46,686 nucleotides of DNA from Bacteroidota bacterium (GCA_947478465.1 CANJWH010000019.1:1-46686); one strand, 5' to 3'. Shown: positions 30,905 through 40,779, numbered from the stretch's first letter. The notes: generated by a model not told the origin, from the sequence alone. A program made the numbers and translations.

Positions 30905-32531
30905 AACCAGGCACCGACCTGAACATACTCTTAGGAAGCTCATACTTCTTAATCAACTCCGCATTCTGCTCATTGCGTTTAAGAAACATAATAGTAAGCC
31001 CGTCAACAAAAACGGGAGCATAATCAGGCTGCTCAATGAGCTGCAATAAAAAAGGCTGAGCCCAGGGCGTATTATCGTGGCGGTAAAACCAGATGCAGTT
31101 GAAATTATACTGCTGCTCCACCTCCCTGAACTTCTCCATCTTCTCCTGCATGGGCACATAGGTCTTCTTAAAAAAATCAACGCTGTAGGCCTCGGGGCGG
31201 TTATCAACAAACACACGCTCGCTGGGATAAAGATGATAAATCAGATAGCCGCCAATATCATAGTTATTAAAAACAGGACCTTTGATATTGTTCTGTTTAA
31301 AAAACTCGGCAGACAGATTCATATCCGCAAAAAGCCCAATGCCTGTGGTGTATTTAATGGGCGCAAAATACGAAGGCTCTTTGTATTCGGCTCTGGGGCG
31401 TTTGTTCTTTTTGTCGGTTGCATAACCGCTCTGGAAACCGGTTAGCACAATAAGTACAGCAATAACACTCAACCCCGTAAAAATAATTTTCTTGCCGCCT
31501 GCAAGATACTTCTCAACAAGATATTGCATAAAAAAAGCAAAAGCTGGTATTGCAGCCAGTGCAAACAGCGGAATTCCGCGCACCGCCATAAAACCTAACA
31601 ACCCGAAAGCCACAACCGGCAGCAGTAGCAGCAACACCTGTTTCAGTTTTTTCTGAATAATGAGAAGAGCAAACAGAATAAACAGTACCACTCCCGTAAT
31701 CTCAAAATGTGTGAACACCATGTTAGGCATACGCTCCTGCATAAACAGTACGCTCTGGTTTTCGGCAATCATATAACCATACTCTTTAAAAATAGTGAGC
31801 GGAGTCAGCAAGCCGCTGATAAAAAACGGATTGAGCAGCGATGCAACAACCAATACACCAAGCAACATAACATAGTGTTTCAGTTTCTCTTTGTTGTTGC
31901 GGACAATAAATTCTTCCACCAGAAAAAAGCCGCTAAGCATAAATCCCATAAAGAAAAAGATATGGCAGTTTACCCACATCAGTTGAGCAATACCAAGCAA
32001 AACAATAGTGAAGGGGAAGCTGAGTTTATGCTCACGAAACAAAACAAGCAGGTAAAAAAATAAGCCCACAAAAAATACACTGATACCTTCAGGCCTTACC
32101 TCAGTGCGATAAGCTAAAAGCGGAACAGAAAGAATAGCTGTAAAGAAAACCAGCCGTGCATCAGCAAAGCGCAGTGCAGCTAACCCGAATAACAAAGCAG
32201 CACCAACAACAGTCAGCACATAAAAGACACTCAGCCCTTCAAAACCAAAGGTCTTGTGAACAAAATAAAACACCACTCCAGAACCCCAGTGGTGATTGAT
32301 AGCCGGAAAATCAGGCTCGGTGTACGAATAGAAATTGGTGGAGATTATGTTGCCTGTTTCAACGGTAACTTTTCCGTTGGTAATATGGCGACCCAAATCG
32401 GCAGTAACAAAGTTTACCTGCCTTGCCATAAACACAGAGCAGTAAGCAATAAACACAACACCAAGAAGCAACTTAGCCCAGAGCGGGAAAGGCTTTTCTT
32501 GCTTAACTACAGTGAGCTTGCTTTTTGCCAT
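30903..32531 (-). CDS. polytopic membrane protein, GT-C glycosyltransferase-like
   Basis: The 542-residue protein has about ten to twelve transmembrane helices, with the motif TADLGRHITNG in its first extracytoplasmic loop. This placement of an acidic residue is shared with GT-C glycosyltransferases of the PMT/ArnT type. A soluble C-terminal domain of about 150 residues follows, with the segment YDIGGYLIYHLYPSERVFVD. Function is therefore probably transfer of a sugar from a lipid carrier, but the exact family is not identified by me. A perfect palindrome lies between it and rho. Confidence 0.65.
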   Translation of the reverse strand: MAKSKLTVVKQEKPFPLWAKLLLGVVFIAYCSVFMARQVNFVTADLGRHITNGKVTVETGNIISTNFYSYTEPDFPAINHHWGSGVVFYFVHKTFGFEGLSVFYVLTVVGAALLFGLAALRFADARLVFFTAILSVPLLAYRTEVRPEGISVFFVGLFFYLLVLFREHKLSFPFTIVLLGIAQLMWVNCHIFFFMGFMLSGFFLVEEFIVRNNKEKLKHYVMLLGVLVVASLLNPFFISGLLTPLTIFKEYGYMIAENQSVLFMQERMPNMVFTHFEITGVVLFILFALLIIQKKLKQVLLLLLPVVAFGLLGFMAVRGIPLFALAAIPAFAFFMQYLVEKYLAGGKKIIFTGLSVIAVLIVLTGFQSGYATDKKNKRPRAEYKEPSYFAPIKYTTGIGLFADMNLSAEFFKQNNIKGPVFNNYDIGGYLIYHLYPSERVFVDNRPEAYSVDFFKKTYVPMQEKMEKFREVEQQYNFNCIWFYRHDNTPWAQPFLLQLIEQPDYAPVFVDGLTIMFLKRNEQNAELIKKYELPKSMFRSVPG

Positions 32532-32540
32532 TTTGTGACG

Positions 32541-32614
32541 GAACGCAGATTATTATGATTTTTATGATAAACGCAGATCTTACTAAATCTTAACCATCAT
32601 AATAATCTGCGTTC
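32541..32614. repeat. perfect 19-base palindrome (gaacgcagatt type)
   Basis: The arm gaacgcagattattatgat (32541-32559) has its exact reverse complement at 32596-32614. A second acgcagat copy lies in the 36-base loop. It fills nearly the whole spacer between rho and the upstream membrane-protein gene and resembles a dispersed repeat of the phylum. Confidence 0.88.
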
Positions 32615-32621
32615 TATCAAA

Positions 32622-34334
32622 TCAACTGTTCATAGAAATCAAAAACTCCTCGTTACTGTTTGAGTTTTTAATCTGCGAACGCAGGAACTCCATAGCCTCC
32701 AACGGTGTCATATCTGCAAGGTGATTGCGCAAGATCCAGATACGTTGTAACATATCTTTCTCCAACAACAAATCATCACGTCTGGTAGAAGATGCCACAA
32801 TATCAATAGCAGGGAACAGACGCTTGTTGCTGAGTTTGCGGTCGAGCTGAATTTCGCTGTTACCCGTTCCTTTAAACTCTTCAAAAATAACCTCGTCCAT
32901 TTTAGAACCGGTTTCGGTCAATGCCGTTGCAAGAATAGTCAGTGAACCACCGTTTTCAATTTTACGAGCCGCACCAAAAAAGCGTTTAGGCTTGTGCAGC
33001 GCATTGGCATCCACACCACCCGAAAGTATTTTGCCCGATGCTGGCTGAACGGTGTTATAAGCACGTGCCAGACGGGTAATAGAATCTAAAAGTATAACAA
33101 CATCGTGTCCGCATTCAACCATACGCTTTGCTTTCTCTAAAACGATGTTGGCAATTTTTACGTGACGGTCTGCAGGCTCGTCAAATGTTGAAGCAATAAC
33201 TTCAGCTTTTACGCTGCGCGCCATGTCGGTAACCTCCTCAGGACGTTCGTCAATCAACAATATGATTAAATAAACTTCAGGATGATTAGCTGCAATTGCA
33301 TTGGCAATATCTTTCAGCAATACCGTTTTACCGGTTTTAGGTTGAGCCACAATCAATGCACGCTGACCTTTACCCAGTGGAGTAAATAAGTCAATCACGC
33401 GGGTTGAAAGATTATCCTGTTTATGTCCTGTCAGTTTAAATTTCTCGTCAGGGAAAAGCGGAGTTAAAAAGTCAAAAGGAACACGGTCACGTACAAAAGA
33501 TGGGTCGCGGCCATTGATTTTATCTACTTTAATTAAAGGGAAATATTTCTCGCCTTCGCGCGGAGGACGAACGCTTCCTTCAACGGTATCACCCGTTTTT
33601 AAACCAAATAGCTTTATCTGCGATTGCGAAACATATACATCATCGGGCGAAGAAAGGTAATTGTAGTCAGATGACCGTAAAAATCCATAACCATCAGGCA
33701 TGGTTTCAAGAACACCTTCTGTATTAATCAAACCATCAAAATTGTAATAGTTTTCTTTACGTTCCTGATTGGGGTTTGTATTTCCGCTTTGATTTCCGTT
33801 AGGTATCTGATTGCCGTTATTAGGGTTGTTATTTCCACCCTGATTTCCGTTCCCCTGCTGATTAGTATTTCCCTGCTGTTGATTAGGATTGTTATGCTGT
33901 CTGTTTTGGTGCTGATGCTGATGCTGCGGTTGTCTCTGCTGAGTAACTTCCTGTTTGGGTTCGGCAGCTGGAGCAGGCGGTGCTGTTTGTTCAGGAGTTT
34001 CTGGTGTCGATACTTCGGTAGAATCATCTTCGTCTCCGTCATCATCATCTTCGTCATCATCTCCATCATTATCCGCATCGGAGACTTCAACAGGAGCAAT
34101 AACCGGCTCGTCATCCACACGCAACTCATCAGGATCAGGACCTGTTACCAGTTCTTCAAAAGCGGGTTTGGATGCTTTCTCTTTAACAGGTGCGGGTGCT
34201 TCGCCACGTGTTTCACGAATTTTGGCAATAAGGTCTTGTTTGCGTAATGCATCGTAATCGGGAATGCCAAGGCTCTTTGCCAGCGCTTTAAGTTCAGATA
34301 CGAGCATGTTGCTCAGTTCAGTTTGACTGCTCAT
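32622..34334 (-). CDS. rho: transcription termination factor Rho with Q/N-rich insertion
   Basis: The 570-residue protein has an N-terminal SAP-like Rho_N domain (residues about 1-45), a long acidic and then Gln/Asn/His-rich region (about 60-195), the RNA-binding cold-shock-like domain ([20 protein letters not shown]) and the RecA-like ATPase. The Walker A is PKTGKTVLL, and [20 protein letters not shown] and [27 protein letters not shown] (partial) follow. Rho terminates transcription by pulling RNA from polymerase. Bacteroidota Rho proteins carry such disordered insertions, which in one gut species have been linked to condensate formation. The gene has a 268-base spacer upstream. Confidence 0.96.
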   Translation of the reverse strand: MSSQTELSNMLVSELKALAKSLGIPDYDALRKQDLIAKIRETRGEAPAPVKEKASKPAFEELVTGPDPDELRVDDEPVIAPVEVSDADNDGDDDEDDDDGDEDDSTEVSTPETPEQTAPPAPAAEPKQEVTQQRQPQHQHQHQNRQHNNPNQQQGNTNQQGNGNQGGNNNPNNGNQIPNGNQSGNTNPNQERKENYYNFDGLINTEGVLETMPDGYGFLRSSDYNYLSSPDDVYVSQSQIKLFGLKTGDTVEGSVRPPREGEKYFPLIKVDKINGRDPSFVRDRVPFDFLTPLFPDEKFKLTGHKQDNLSTRVIDLFTPLGKGQRALIVAQPKTGKTVLLKDIANAIAANHPEVYLIILLIDERPEEVTDMARSVKAEVIASTFDEPADRHVKIANIVLEKAKRMVECGHDVVILLDSITRLARAYNTVQPASGKILSGGVDANALHKPKRFFGAARKIENGGSLTILATALTETGSKMDEVIFEEFKGTGNSEIQLDRKLSNKRLFPAIDIVASSTRRDDLLLEKDMLQRIWILRNHLADMTPLEAMEFLRSQIKNSNSNEEFLISMNS

Positions 34335-34602
34335 TTAAAAATAAATTTATTGAGTTTTTATAGTAGAATAGATGTTTCTGTTTTCAGAGAGAAAAGAAAA
34401 TGCCTGTTGCTAAAGCGGCATTAAATGCGTCCAATGGTTTTTGATAAGAATTTCAAGAAGAAAAGGTTGAACTGGAAAAGCAATAAGAAGAATGACTATT
34501 GCGCTGCAATGATACAAATTATTTATCAATACAAAACTTTATGCATAAAAAGCAAACAAATATTGTTGACTGGCAGTATAATACGCGCATTATATAAAGC
34601 CA

Positions 34603-36909
34603 ATGACCCTTCCATTTACTAAAAATCAAACGTTCAGACGGCTTTACTATTTCTTTCCTTTGCAGTTATTTCTGCTGCATTTACGCAACAATCAACTTTT
34701 GTTGTTATTTTGGGTCCTGCTTGTTGCCTTTGTATGCCGTTGGGTTGGAGTAAAGTATGGCGTTCCATATCTGCTGCTTGACCCTGAGTATTTGGGAACA
34801 GTTAATTACTGGTCGTATTTTATTCTGGGCTTTTCGTGCGGTGGATTTATAATGGCTTATCATCTGGCAAGCTATATCGCCAATTCATTCCGTTTCCACT
34901 TTCTGGCTACACTTTCTCGTCCATTTTATAAGTATTGTGTGAATAATTCATTTGTTCCAATGCTATTCATAATCATATACCTCTGGCAGATTATTGGTTT
35001 CCAGTATGAGAATGAAATGCTGAGTGGAAAGGAAATATTTCTGAACTCATTGGGCTTTGTAGTAGGCGTAACACTTTTTATCCTTACATCACTCAGCTAT
35101 TTTTTTACAGCAAATAAAGACATCTCACACCTTTTTGGTATTTCTGTTGACGACAAAGGTGATATAAAGACAAAAACAAAAATAGCTAAGCCTATTCTCA
35201 TCATGTTAAAGAAAAATATGGCGTGGCGTGAGCACAATCAGAAAAGAATAGAACCCGATGAATGGACAGTGGAAACCTATCTGGTTAACCCTGTTAAATT
35301 AGCACTTGCACGAGATACCGACCACTACGACCGCGCAATGCTTCGTGATGTTTTTCGTCAAAACCATTTCACAGGAATATTGTTTGTGATTATAGCTCTG
35401 ATTTCTTTTTTCATCATCGGAGCATTCAGAGAATATCCTGTCTTTCAGGTGCCGGCAGGTGCAAGCATTTTTCTTATTCTTACTATGTTGTTAATGGTTG
35501 CCAGCGCTGTACAAGCATGGTTGCGTAAATGGTCAGTTACTTTTTTTGTTGTGTTGATTCTTTTAATTAATTTTTTATCCGGCAAAGATTTTTTTAATCA
35601 CGAAAATCATGCATATGGTCTTAACTATACAAAACAGAAAGCTGCTTTTTCTTTTCAGCGCCTTGAAGAGTTTAAGAACAACAAAGAGAATTTTGACAAT
35701 GATTTTTCGCAAACCATTTCTATTCTTGATAAATGGCGCAAAAAAAACACTGTTGTTTCAGCAGATAAACAGTCTAATAAAAAGCCTAAACTGATTATTC
35801 TCAGTTGTAGTGGTGGTGGTCAACGTTCTTCAGCCTGGACTTTTTATTCCATGCAATATATAGACAGCCTTATGCAAGGAGAACTGCTGAAGCATACACA
35901 ACTTATTGTAGGTTCATCAGGTGGAATGCTGGGGTCTGCTTATTTGCGCGAACTGATGTTACGTGAACAAACTGATAGCGCCATAAATATTTATAGCAAC
36001 GAGTATTACGAAAATATTTGCCGCGATGTACTGAACCCTATTGCATTTACATATATGGTAAATGATATGTTTATTCGTTTTCAGAAATTCAATGACGGCA
36101 ATAAAATTTATACCAAAGACCGTGGCTATGCTTTTGAAAAACAGTTGCACGAAAATACAGGACAACTTATGAATAAACGCTTGAGAGATTATGCTCCTTT
36201 TGAAAAAGAAGCCATTATCCCCATGATGTTTCTCACTCCTACAATTATTAATGATGGAAGGCTGCTTTATATTTCATCTCAACCTGCTTCTTATATGTGC
36301 TCAAAGGAATTGGGTAAATCTGTTTCAAATTCAGCGCTTCCTGACGGTATTGAGTTCAGTCGTTTTTTTGAGCAACAAGGTGCTGATAGCCTTTGGTTCA
36401 GCAGTGCACTTCGCATGAACTGCACTTTCCCTTACATAGCTCCGGTTGTTACCCTGCCCAGCGAACCTGCGATAGAAATTATGGATGCAGGTTTTCGTGA
36501 CAATTATGGAATGAGCATTGCCATCAAATACTTATATACATTTCGCAACTGGATAAGCACAAATACCAGTGGTGTTATTATCATCCAAACACGCGACACC
36601 TATCGGAAAATAACGATGGAAAACAAATCAAACAACTCGTTGATGAATATTATCTCTAATCCTGTGGGAAACATATATGCCAACATGTTTAACATGCAGG
36701 ATTTTAATCACGACCAATTAATACAATATGCAAGTTCCTGGTTTGATGGACCTATTGATGTAATTGACCTGCAACTTAAAAGCCATGATGTGAGCAATAT
36801 CTCCATGAGCTGGCACCTTACCTCCAAAGAGAAAATCCGCATCCGCGAATCGGTGAAATTGCCCGAAAATCAGCAGGCCATTTCTAAGCTTAAAGAACTG
36901 CTTCAGTAA
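34603..36909 (+). CDS. membrane-anchored patatin-like phospholipase
   Basis: The 768-residue product has about six to seven transmembrane helices in its first 330 residues. The patatin domain follows: an oxyanion-type SGGGQRSSAW segment, the nucleophile motif G437-S-S439-G-G, and the dyad partner D628 in EIMDAGFRDNYG. The fold hydrolyses acyl esters of lipids. The membrane domain, with hydrophilic extension between helices, is not typical of simple bacterial patatins. The catalytic side should be cytoplasmic if the helices are arranged as in homologues, which I could not verify. It is transcribed before the beta-propeller gene, 90 bases apart, with a separate promoter for the latter. Confidence 0.85.
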   Translation: MTLPFTKNQTFRRLYYFFPLQLFLLHLRNNQLLLLFWVLLVAFVCRWVGVKYGVPYLLLDPEYLGTVNYWSYFILGFSCGGFIMAYHLASYIANSFRFHFLATLSRPFYKYCVNNSFVPMLFIIIYLWQIIGFQYENEMLSGKEIFLNSLGFVVGVTLFILTSLSYFFTANKDISHLFGISVDDKGDIKTKTKIAKPILIMLKKNMAWREHNQKRIEPDEWTVETYLVNPVKLALARDTDHYDRAMLRDVFRQNHFTGILFVIIALISFFIIGAFREYPVFQVPAGASIFLILTMLLMVASAVQAWLRKWSVTFFVVLILLINFLSGKDFFNHENHAYGLNYTKQKAAFSFQRLEEFKNNKENFDNDFSQTISILDKWRKKNTVVSADKQSNKKPKLIILSCSGGGQRSSAWTFYSMQYIDSLMQGELLKHTQLIVGSSGGMLGSAYLRELMLREQTDSAINIYSNEYYENICRDVLNPIAFTYMVNDMFIRFQKFNDGNKIYTKDRGYAFEKQLHENTGQLMNKRLRDYAPFEKEAIIPMMFLTPTIINDGRLLYISSQPASYMCSKELGKSVSNSALPDGIEFSRFFEQQGADSLWFSSALRMNCTFPYIAPVVTLPSEPAIEIMDAGFRDNYGMSIAIKYLYTFRNWISTNTSGVIIIQTRDTYRKITMENKSNNSLMNIISNPVGNIYANMFNMQDFNHDQLIQYASSWFDGPIDVIDLQLKSHDVSNISMSWHLTSKEKIRIRESVKLPENQQAISKLKELLQ

Positions 36910-36931
36910 AATTTATTCTCAGTATTTGTAA

Positions 36932-36939
36932 TATATTTG
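36932..36939 (+). promoter_or_regulatory. -7 box of the beta-propeller gene
   Basis: TATATTTG, 60 bases before the ATG at 37000. It supports an independent transcript from the patatin gene. Confidence 0.45.
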
Positions 36940-36999
36940 ATTGCTCTGCGTTATAGAAGTAGCAGCACTTCAATTAGTAACTTTTTAATTCCTGAAAAC

Positions 37000-39267
37000 A
37001 TGAAAAGGACAATTCTATTAATACTTGCAATTCTTCCGTTTATTGCAACAGCACAGGACGATGAGTTAGACATTAGTAATAATGAAACTACTCTTTATCT
37101 CACTGTTAAAAATACTGCCGGTGCAGTTCAGCCAAAACTTGATTTAACTCTGAAAGAAAAAATCAGTGGAAAAGCCATGAATGGTATTACAGATGACAAA
37201 GGGAAAGCTGAATTTCATTTAAAAAAAGGAAGCACCTATGTTCTTGGATTTAAAGACAAACAGAACCATAGTGAAATTGCTATCCCAACAGGTGGAAGCG
37301 GTTTTCTTACAAAAACCATTACTTACGATGCCCCCCTTTCAGTGGTATCAGGAAAAACAGATACCATCAAACAAACTATTCCACGTGACCAAAATTCAAC
37401 AGCCTCTGAAGCCCTTATTAAACTTGGTATAACAGACAAAAACGAAAGACCTCTTGCTAATTTGCCTGTAAGTATGTTTTGCCACAAAACAAACAAGTTT
37501 TATTCAGCGAAAACTGATAACACCGGTGAAGCCCGCTTTCTAGTGCTTATAAATAATGAATATGAAATAAATGTAGATGCAGAACAAAACTTTCGTCAAA
37601 TCAGTGTTCCTGATAAGGCATATCTGGGAATGACTAAAAAATTCATTTACACGCCAACCAAATTAGATGAAACTGTTAGTGGCGATACCATTACTCAGCA
37701 ATTGAGTGAAGATGCAGAACCAACCAATTCAAGAGTTTTAATAAAAATGTCGATTTCAGATTTAGATAGAAATCCGCTTGCAAACGAACCTGTGTTTATC
37801 AATGAAAAAGAAGGAAAGAAAGTATATTACGGTGTTTCAGGTGAAGATGGAAGAGTAACATTATTGGTTCCTAAAGGTAATAAATATTTGTTGAGCTTTA
37901 AATACGAACGCGATGTTGACTTACTTGATTTGGTTCAGAAAGAAGGATACCGAACCATTGAAATTGAATACGGTTATATGGGCTCACAAAAGATTGAGGA
38001 ATTTTACCAAACAACAAAGCGTGATAAAAATGGTTTTATCACTGAGTTTATGAGTACCAAAGTAAATCCGATAAACTTTGATGGAACAATCGAAAAAACA
38101 GCTCAGGGTTTTAACATCAATTACGGATCAGGCTCTTCCACTCCTACTCCAGCTGCATATGACGGAATGCTGCTCTCGCATGGGGGCTACTATTCACGTA
38201 ACTTCTTTAGTTTTGATGAAGCTACCGGAAAATACAACTGGGGCAGCGAATTTGCCGAAAGCGGTCCTTCAAGTGCTGTAGTGGAAGACAGCGTGTTATT
38301 GATTAATACACAGTCCTGCACGCTTTATGCATTGGAAGCCTACACCGGAAAAATGCTTTGGTCAAAATGGCTGGGGCCTAATTTATATTCCATGCCTTCA
38401 ATTTCTGATGGAAAAGTATATGCTGTTTATCCCAATGAATTAGGCGGTAATGTTTCGCGACTTACACAAACAGGCAAAAGTGTTTTGAATGAACTGAAAA
38501 ATGTGCTTGCCTGTTTTGATTTAAGAACCGGTAAAATTCTTTGGCAGAATTGGGTAAATGCTGAGGCGCTTTCCTCACCGGTTATCAGCGGAAGCAATGT
38601 TTACCTGACTTGTCTTTCAGGTAAGTTATATGAGTTTGATAAAAACAAGGGCACTATGTTGGGCAGTATTAACGATGCTGCCATGTCGCCACCAACCATT
38701 GTAAACGACAAAGTATTTGTGAGCGTAAAAAATGCAGGTAACGAAACCGTAGCTGTTTATTCTGTTAACGGACTGAAGCTGATGAAAAAAATCACTTCTC
38801 TTACATCCCCATTATTTATTGACAACCTGTATAATCTCTCAGCAAACGAACAAATGAACTTTTGCGGAACACGAATAATGAACTATAAAGGCAAAAACTA
38901 TAATGTAATGGGAAATAAAATTATTTGTTCTAATCCTGATGATGGTTCAGTTGCATGGTCGGCAATAATACCAACAACTACAACAGAAGCAGATAAACCT
39001 GCTGCCACCATGCCTGTTGTTGCAGGTGGTAAAATTGTTGTATCCACTTTATCAGGACAGGTTATAGCTTACGAACCTAATACCGGTAAACAACTGAACT
39101 CATGGGAAACCAAGAGCAAAGTGGAAACACAAGCTACCATTAATAAAGGCTGGATCTATTCAGGTACAGAAGACGGAAAGACTGTTTCCATCAATACTGG
39201 AGACAGCAAGTTTACAGGATGGAATATGTTTGGCTACGATGGCAGCCACAATACTGTTGTGAGGTAA
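37000..39267 (+). CDS. exported Ig-like / PQQ-type beta-propeller protein
   Basis: The 755-residue product has a signal peptide (MKRTILLIL...ATAQ). Three N-terminal Ig-like or carboxypeptidase-regulatory-like repeats follow (about residues 27-115, 140-220 and 250-350), each with TDDKGKAEFHL-like or TGEARFLV patterns. The C-terminal 380 residues are PQQ-like propeller blades (LYALEAYTGKMLWSKW, ACFDLRTGKILWQNW, IAYEPNTGKQLNSW). No T9SS sorting tail is visible at the end. The enzymatic role, if any, is unknown; binding or assembly scaffolding is plausible. The ATG at 37000 is preferred because it gives a clean signal peptide. Confidence 0.85.
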   Translation: MKRTILLILAILPFIATAQDDELDISNNETTLYLTVKNTAGAVQPKLDLTLKEKISGKAMNGITDDKGKAEFHLKKGSTYVLGFKDKQNHSEIAIPTGGSGFLTKTITYDAPLSVVSGKTDTIKQTIPRDQNSTASEALIKLGITDKNERPLANLPVSMFCHKTNKFYSAKTDNTGEARFLVLINNEYEINVDAEQNFRQISVPDKAYLGMTKKFIYTPTKLDETVSGDTITQQLSEDAEPTNSRVLIKMSISDLDRNPLANEPVFINEKEGKKVYYGVSGEDGRVTLLVPKGNKYLLSFKYERDVDLLDLVQKEGYRTIEIEYGYMGSQKIEEFYQTTKRDKNGFITEFMSTKVNPINFDGTIEKTAQGFNINYGSGSSTPTPAAYDGMLLSHGGYYSRNFFSFDEATGKYNWGSEFAESGPSSAVVEDSVLLINTQSCTLYALEAYTGKMLWSKWLGPNLYSMPSISDGKVYAVYPNELGGNVSRLTQTGKSVLNELKNVLACFDLRTGKILWQNWVNAEALSSPVISGSNVYLTCLSGKLYEFDKNKGTMLGSINDAAMSPPTIVNDKVFVSVKNAGNETVAVYSVNGLKLMKKITSLTSPLFIDNLYNLSANEQMNFCGTRIMNYKGKNYNVMGNKIICSNPDDGSVAWSAIIPTTTTEADKPAATMPVVAGGKIVVSTLSGQVIAYEPNTGKQLNSWETKSKVETQATINKGWIYSGTEDGKTVSINTGDSKFTGWNMFGYDGSHNTVVR

Positions 39268-39305
39268 AATGCTCCAACAAGTTCAGCATTACGAGTAGAA
39301 AAAAG

Positions 39306-39330
39306 AAAGGGAACCTTTGGGGTTCCCTTT
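39306..39330. terminator. hairpin after the beta-propeller gene
   Basis: The stem aaagggaacc/ggttcccttt has a short loop. The following T run is short (TTT), so termination is probable but weaker than in the other sites. It lies between convergent genes. Confidence 0.65.
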
Positions 39331-39351
39331 CAAACAAACACATTTAAGTGA

Positions 39352-39624
39352 TTATTTTTTCTTTGCTGGTTTAGCTTTAGCAGCAGCTTCAGCAGCAGCT
39401 AAAGAATCAGCAGTTGCTTGTGCTTTTGCAGCAGCTTCAACAGCAGCTAAAGAATCAGCAGCAGCTTGTGCTTTTGCAGCTTCAGCAGCTTGAATAGCAG
39501 CTAAAGAATCAGCTACTTTTGTAGAGTCAGCTACTTCTTTTGCTCTTTTTTCAGCAGCAGATGGTCCGCAAGCAGCAAATACTGCAAACGCTAATACAGC
39601 AGGAATGTAAAATAATTTTTTCAT
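39352..39624 (-). CDS. small Ala-rich lipoprotein with DSLAA repeats
   Basis: The 90-residue lipoprotein has its lipobox at FAAC, followed by GPSAAEKRAKEV. The mature part is almost entirely Ala, Lys, Asp and Glu, and carries three to four copies of a DSLAAxxAAxAAKAxA-like repeat that should form an extended helix or coiled coil ending in a basic KPAKKK tail. The design is like short helical lipoproteins that bridge outer membrane and cell wall (Lpp-like), which is a structural analogy only. It has its own -7 box, 33 bases upstream. Confidence 0.75.
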   Translation of the reverse strand: MKKLFYIPAVLAFAVFAACGPSAAEKRAKEVADSTKVADSLAAIQAAEAAKAQAAADSLAAVEAAAKAQATADSLAAAEAAAKAKPAKKK

Positions 39625-39656
39625 TTTTTTGTTTATTGGGTTTTTAAAATCGGGGA

Positions 39657-39664
39657 CAAATGTA
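39657..39664 (-). promoter_or_regulatory. -7 box of the Ala-rich lipoprotein gene
   Basis: The minus strand reads TACATTTG, 32 bases before the ATG at 39624. Confidence 0.5.
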
Positions 39665-39743
39665 TAGAGTTAAACAAATAGTCTATACAAAAATGTTAAA
39701 ATTTTAAAATGTTGATAATTAACATATTAAGCATGACGCTCAA

Positions 39744-39777
39744 CATAAAAAAAGCCTTGCACTATATGCAAGGCTTC
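39744..39777 (-). terminator. terminator after the 132-residue secreted protein gene
   Basis: The arms AAGCCTTGCA and TGCAAGGCTT pair perfectly around a five-base loop. On the minus strand the stem is followed by TTTTTTT. Confidence 0.88.
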
Positions 39778-39807
39778 CGATTGAATGAAAAGGATGTTTA
39801 CAATTTC

Positions 39808-40206
39808 TTAATCTTTATACTGAGCATTAATCTGATCAGCTGTAGGTAATATAATTTCCTTGTTACCTGCTTTTCTTACAAATTTCAGAAACTTACCGGT
39901 TCCTTTGCAGGCATAACCAATAACAGAATCGCGCGGAGTAACTCCATTAAAAGCAAAGTATTTCCAGGTTTTATCTTCTTCCTGCACACATACTACCACA
40001 TCAAGTGCATCGGTGCACGTGTTTTTTAATTTCACTTTATAAGTGTCTTTCTTGAATTGACATTTCATACAATCCTCTCCCCAGGCAGAGGCATATTTTG
40101 TAAGGCAATCATTCCATTGAATATCCTGCAATTCAGATTCATTAGGTGAAATTGTAAAAGCAAATGCAAAAGGAATAAGAAGCGAGAGTAAGATTAGTTT
40201 TTTCAT
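39808..40206 (-). CDS. small secreted Cys-containing protein of unknown function
   Basis: The 132-residue protein has a signal peptide (MKKLILLSLLIPFAFAF). The mature part holds six Cys (DCLTKY, DCMKCQ, TCTDALDVVVCVQE, YACKGT), so three disulfides are possible in the periplasm or outside. No known domain is recognised. A single-gene transcript is likely, with a strong terminator after it. Confidence 0.7.
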   Translation of the reverse strand: MKKLILLSLLIPFAFAFTISPNESELQDIQWNDCLTKYASAWGEDCMKCQFKKDTYKVKLKNTCTDALDVVVCVQEEDKTWKYFAFNGVTPRDSVIGYACKGTGKFLKFVRKAGNKEIILPTADQINAQYKD

Positions 40207-40260
40207 GATTTAATGTATAGTTGGTTATTAATGTATTTTCTACAGGCAAACATCATTCCA

Positions 40261-40779
40261 TTATTTGCAATGTGTATTTTTTAAAATAATTTTCGCTTCC
40301 TCGTTTCCTTTCTTTTTTGATTCATTCCAGTCTTTGCAAGCTCCATCATGATCACCTAATCCCTGTTTTGCCCAGCCTCTGTTGTTAAGTGCTTCCTGAG
40401 CTTCTTCACTTTCAGGATTTAAGGAAAGTGCTTTATCAAAATCGGGTAAAGCCACTGCAAACTTTTTAAGTTTATTATTTGCGCTTCCTCGACTGATATA
40501 AGCCCAGATATGTTCAGGGTGAGCTCCAATAACTTTGGTGTAATCATCAATTGCTCCCTGATAATTTTTTTCAATACTGTTACAAAAAGCACGCTGTAAC
40601 AAAGCATTCAAATGATCCGGCTGACTGTTTAATACTTTGGTGTAAAAGCCAATTGCTGCCTGATAATCCCCGGCATTTTTTTTCTGTTCACCCTGCTTAA
40701 ACATACCATCTATATCCTGTGAATAAGAAGTGAGGCAAAAAGAAAGTGAAAACACGATGAGTAATAATCTTTGTTTCAT
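40261..40779 (-). CDS. exported TPR-repeat protein
   Basis: The 172-residue product has a signal peptide (MKQRLLLIVF...TSYSQ) followed by three tetratricopeptide repeats (GDYQAAIGFYTKVLNSQP, NYQGAIDDYTKVIGAHP, KFAVALPDFDKALSLNP) and a C-terminal partial repeat with Gly-Asp-His-Asp. TPRs bind proteins. Starting at 40779 instead of 40806 gives a proper signal peptide. The gene starts 19 bases after the upstream gene's stop, so the two are probably co-transcribed. Confidence 0.8.
   Translation of the reverse strand: MKQRLLLIVFSLSFCLTSYSQDIDGMFKQGEQKKNAGDYQAAIGFYTKVLNSQPDHLNALLQRAFCNSIEKNYQGAIDDYTKVIGAHPEHIWAYISRGSANNKLKKFAVALPDFDKALSLNPESEEAQEALNNRGWAKQGLGDHDGACKDWNESKKKGNEEAKIILKNTHCK

Noticed and set aside
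34425..34622. 65-residue frame upstream of the patatin gene
   Set aside because: Lys/Asn-rich with no domain, no promoter or signal. It overlaps the patatin start. Likely a chance reading in AT-rich spacer DNA.
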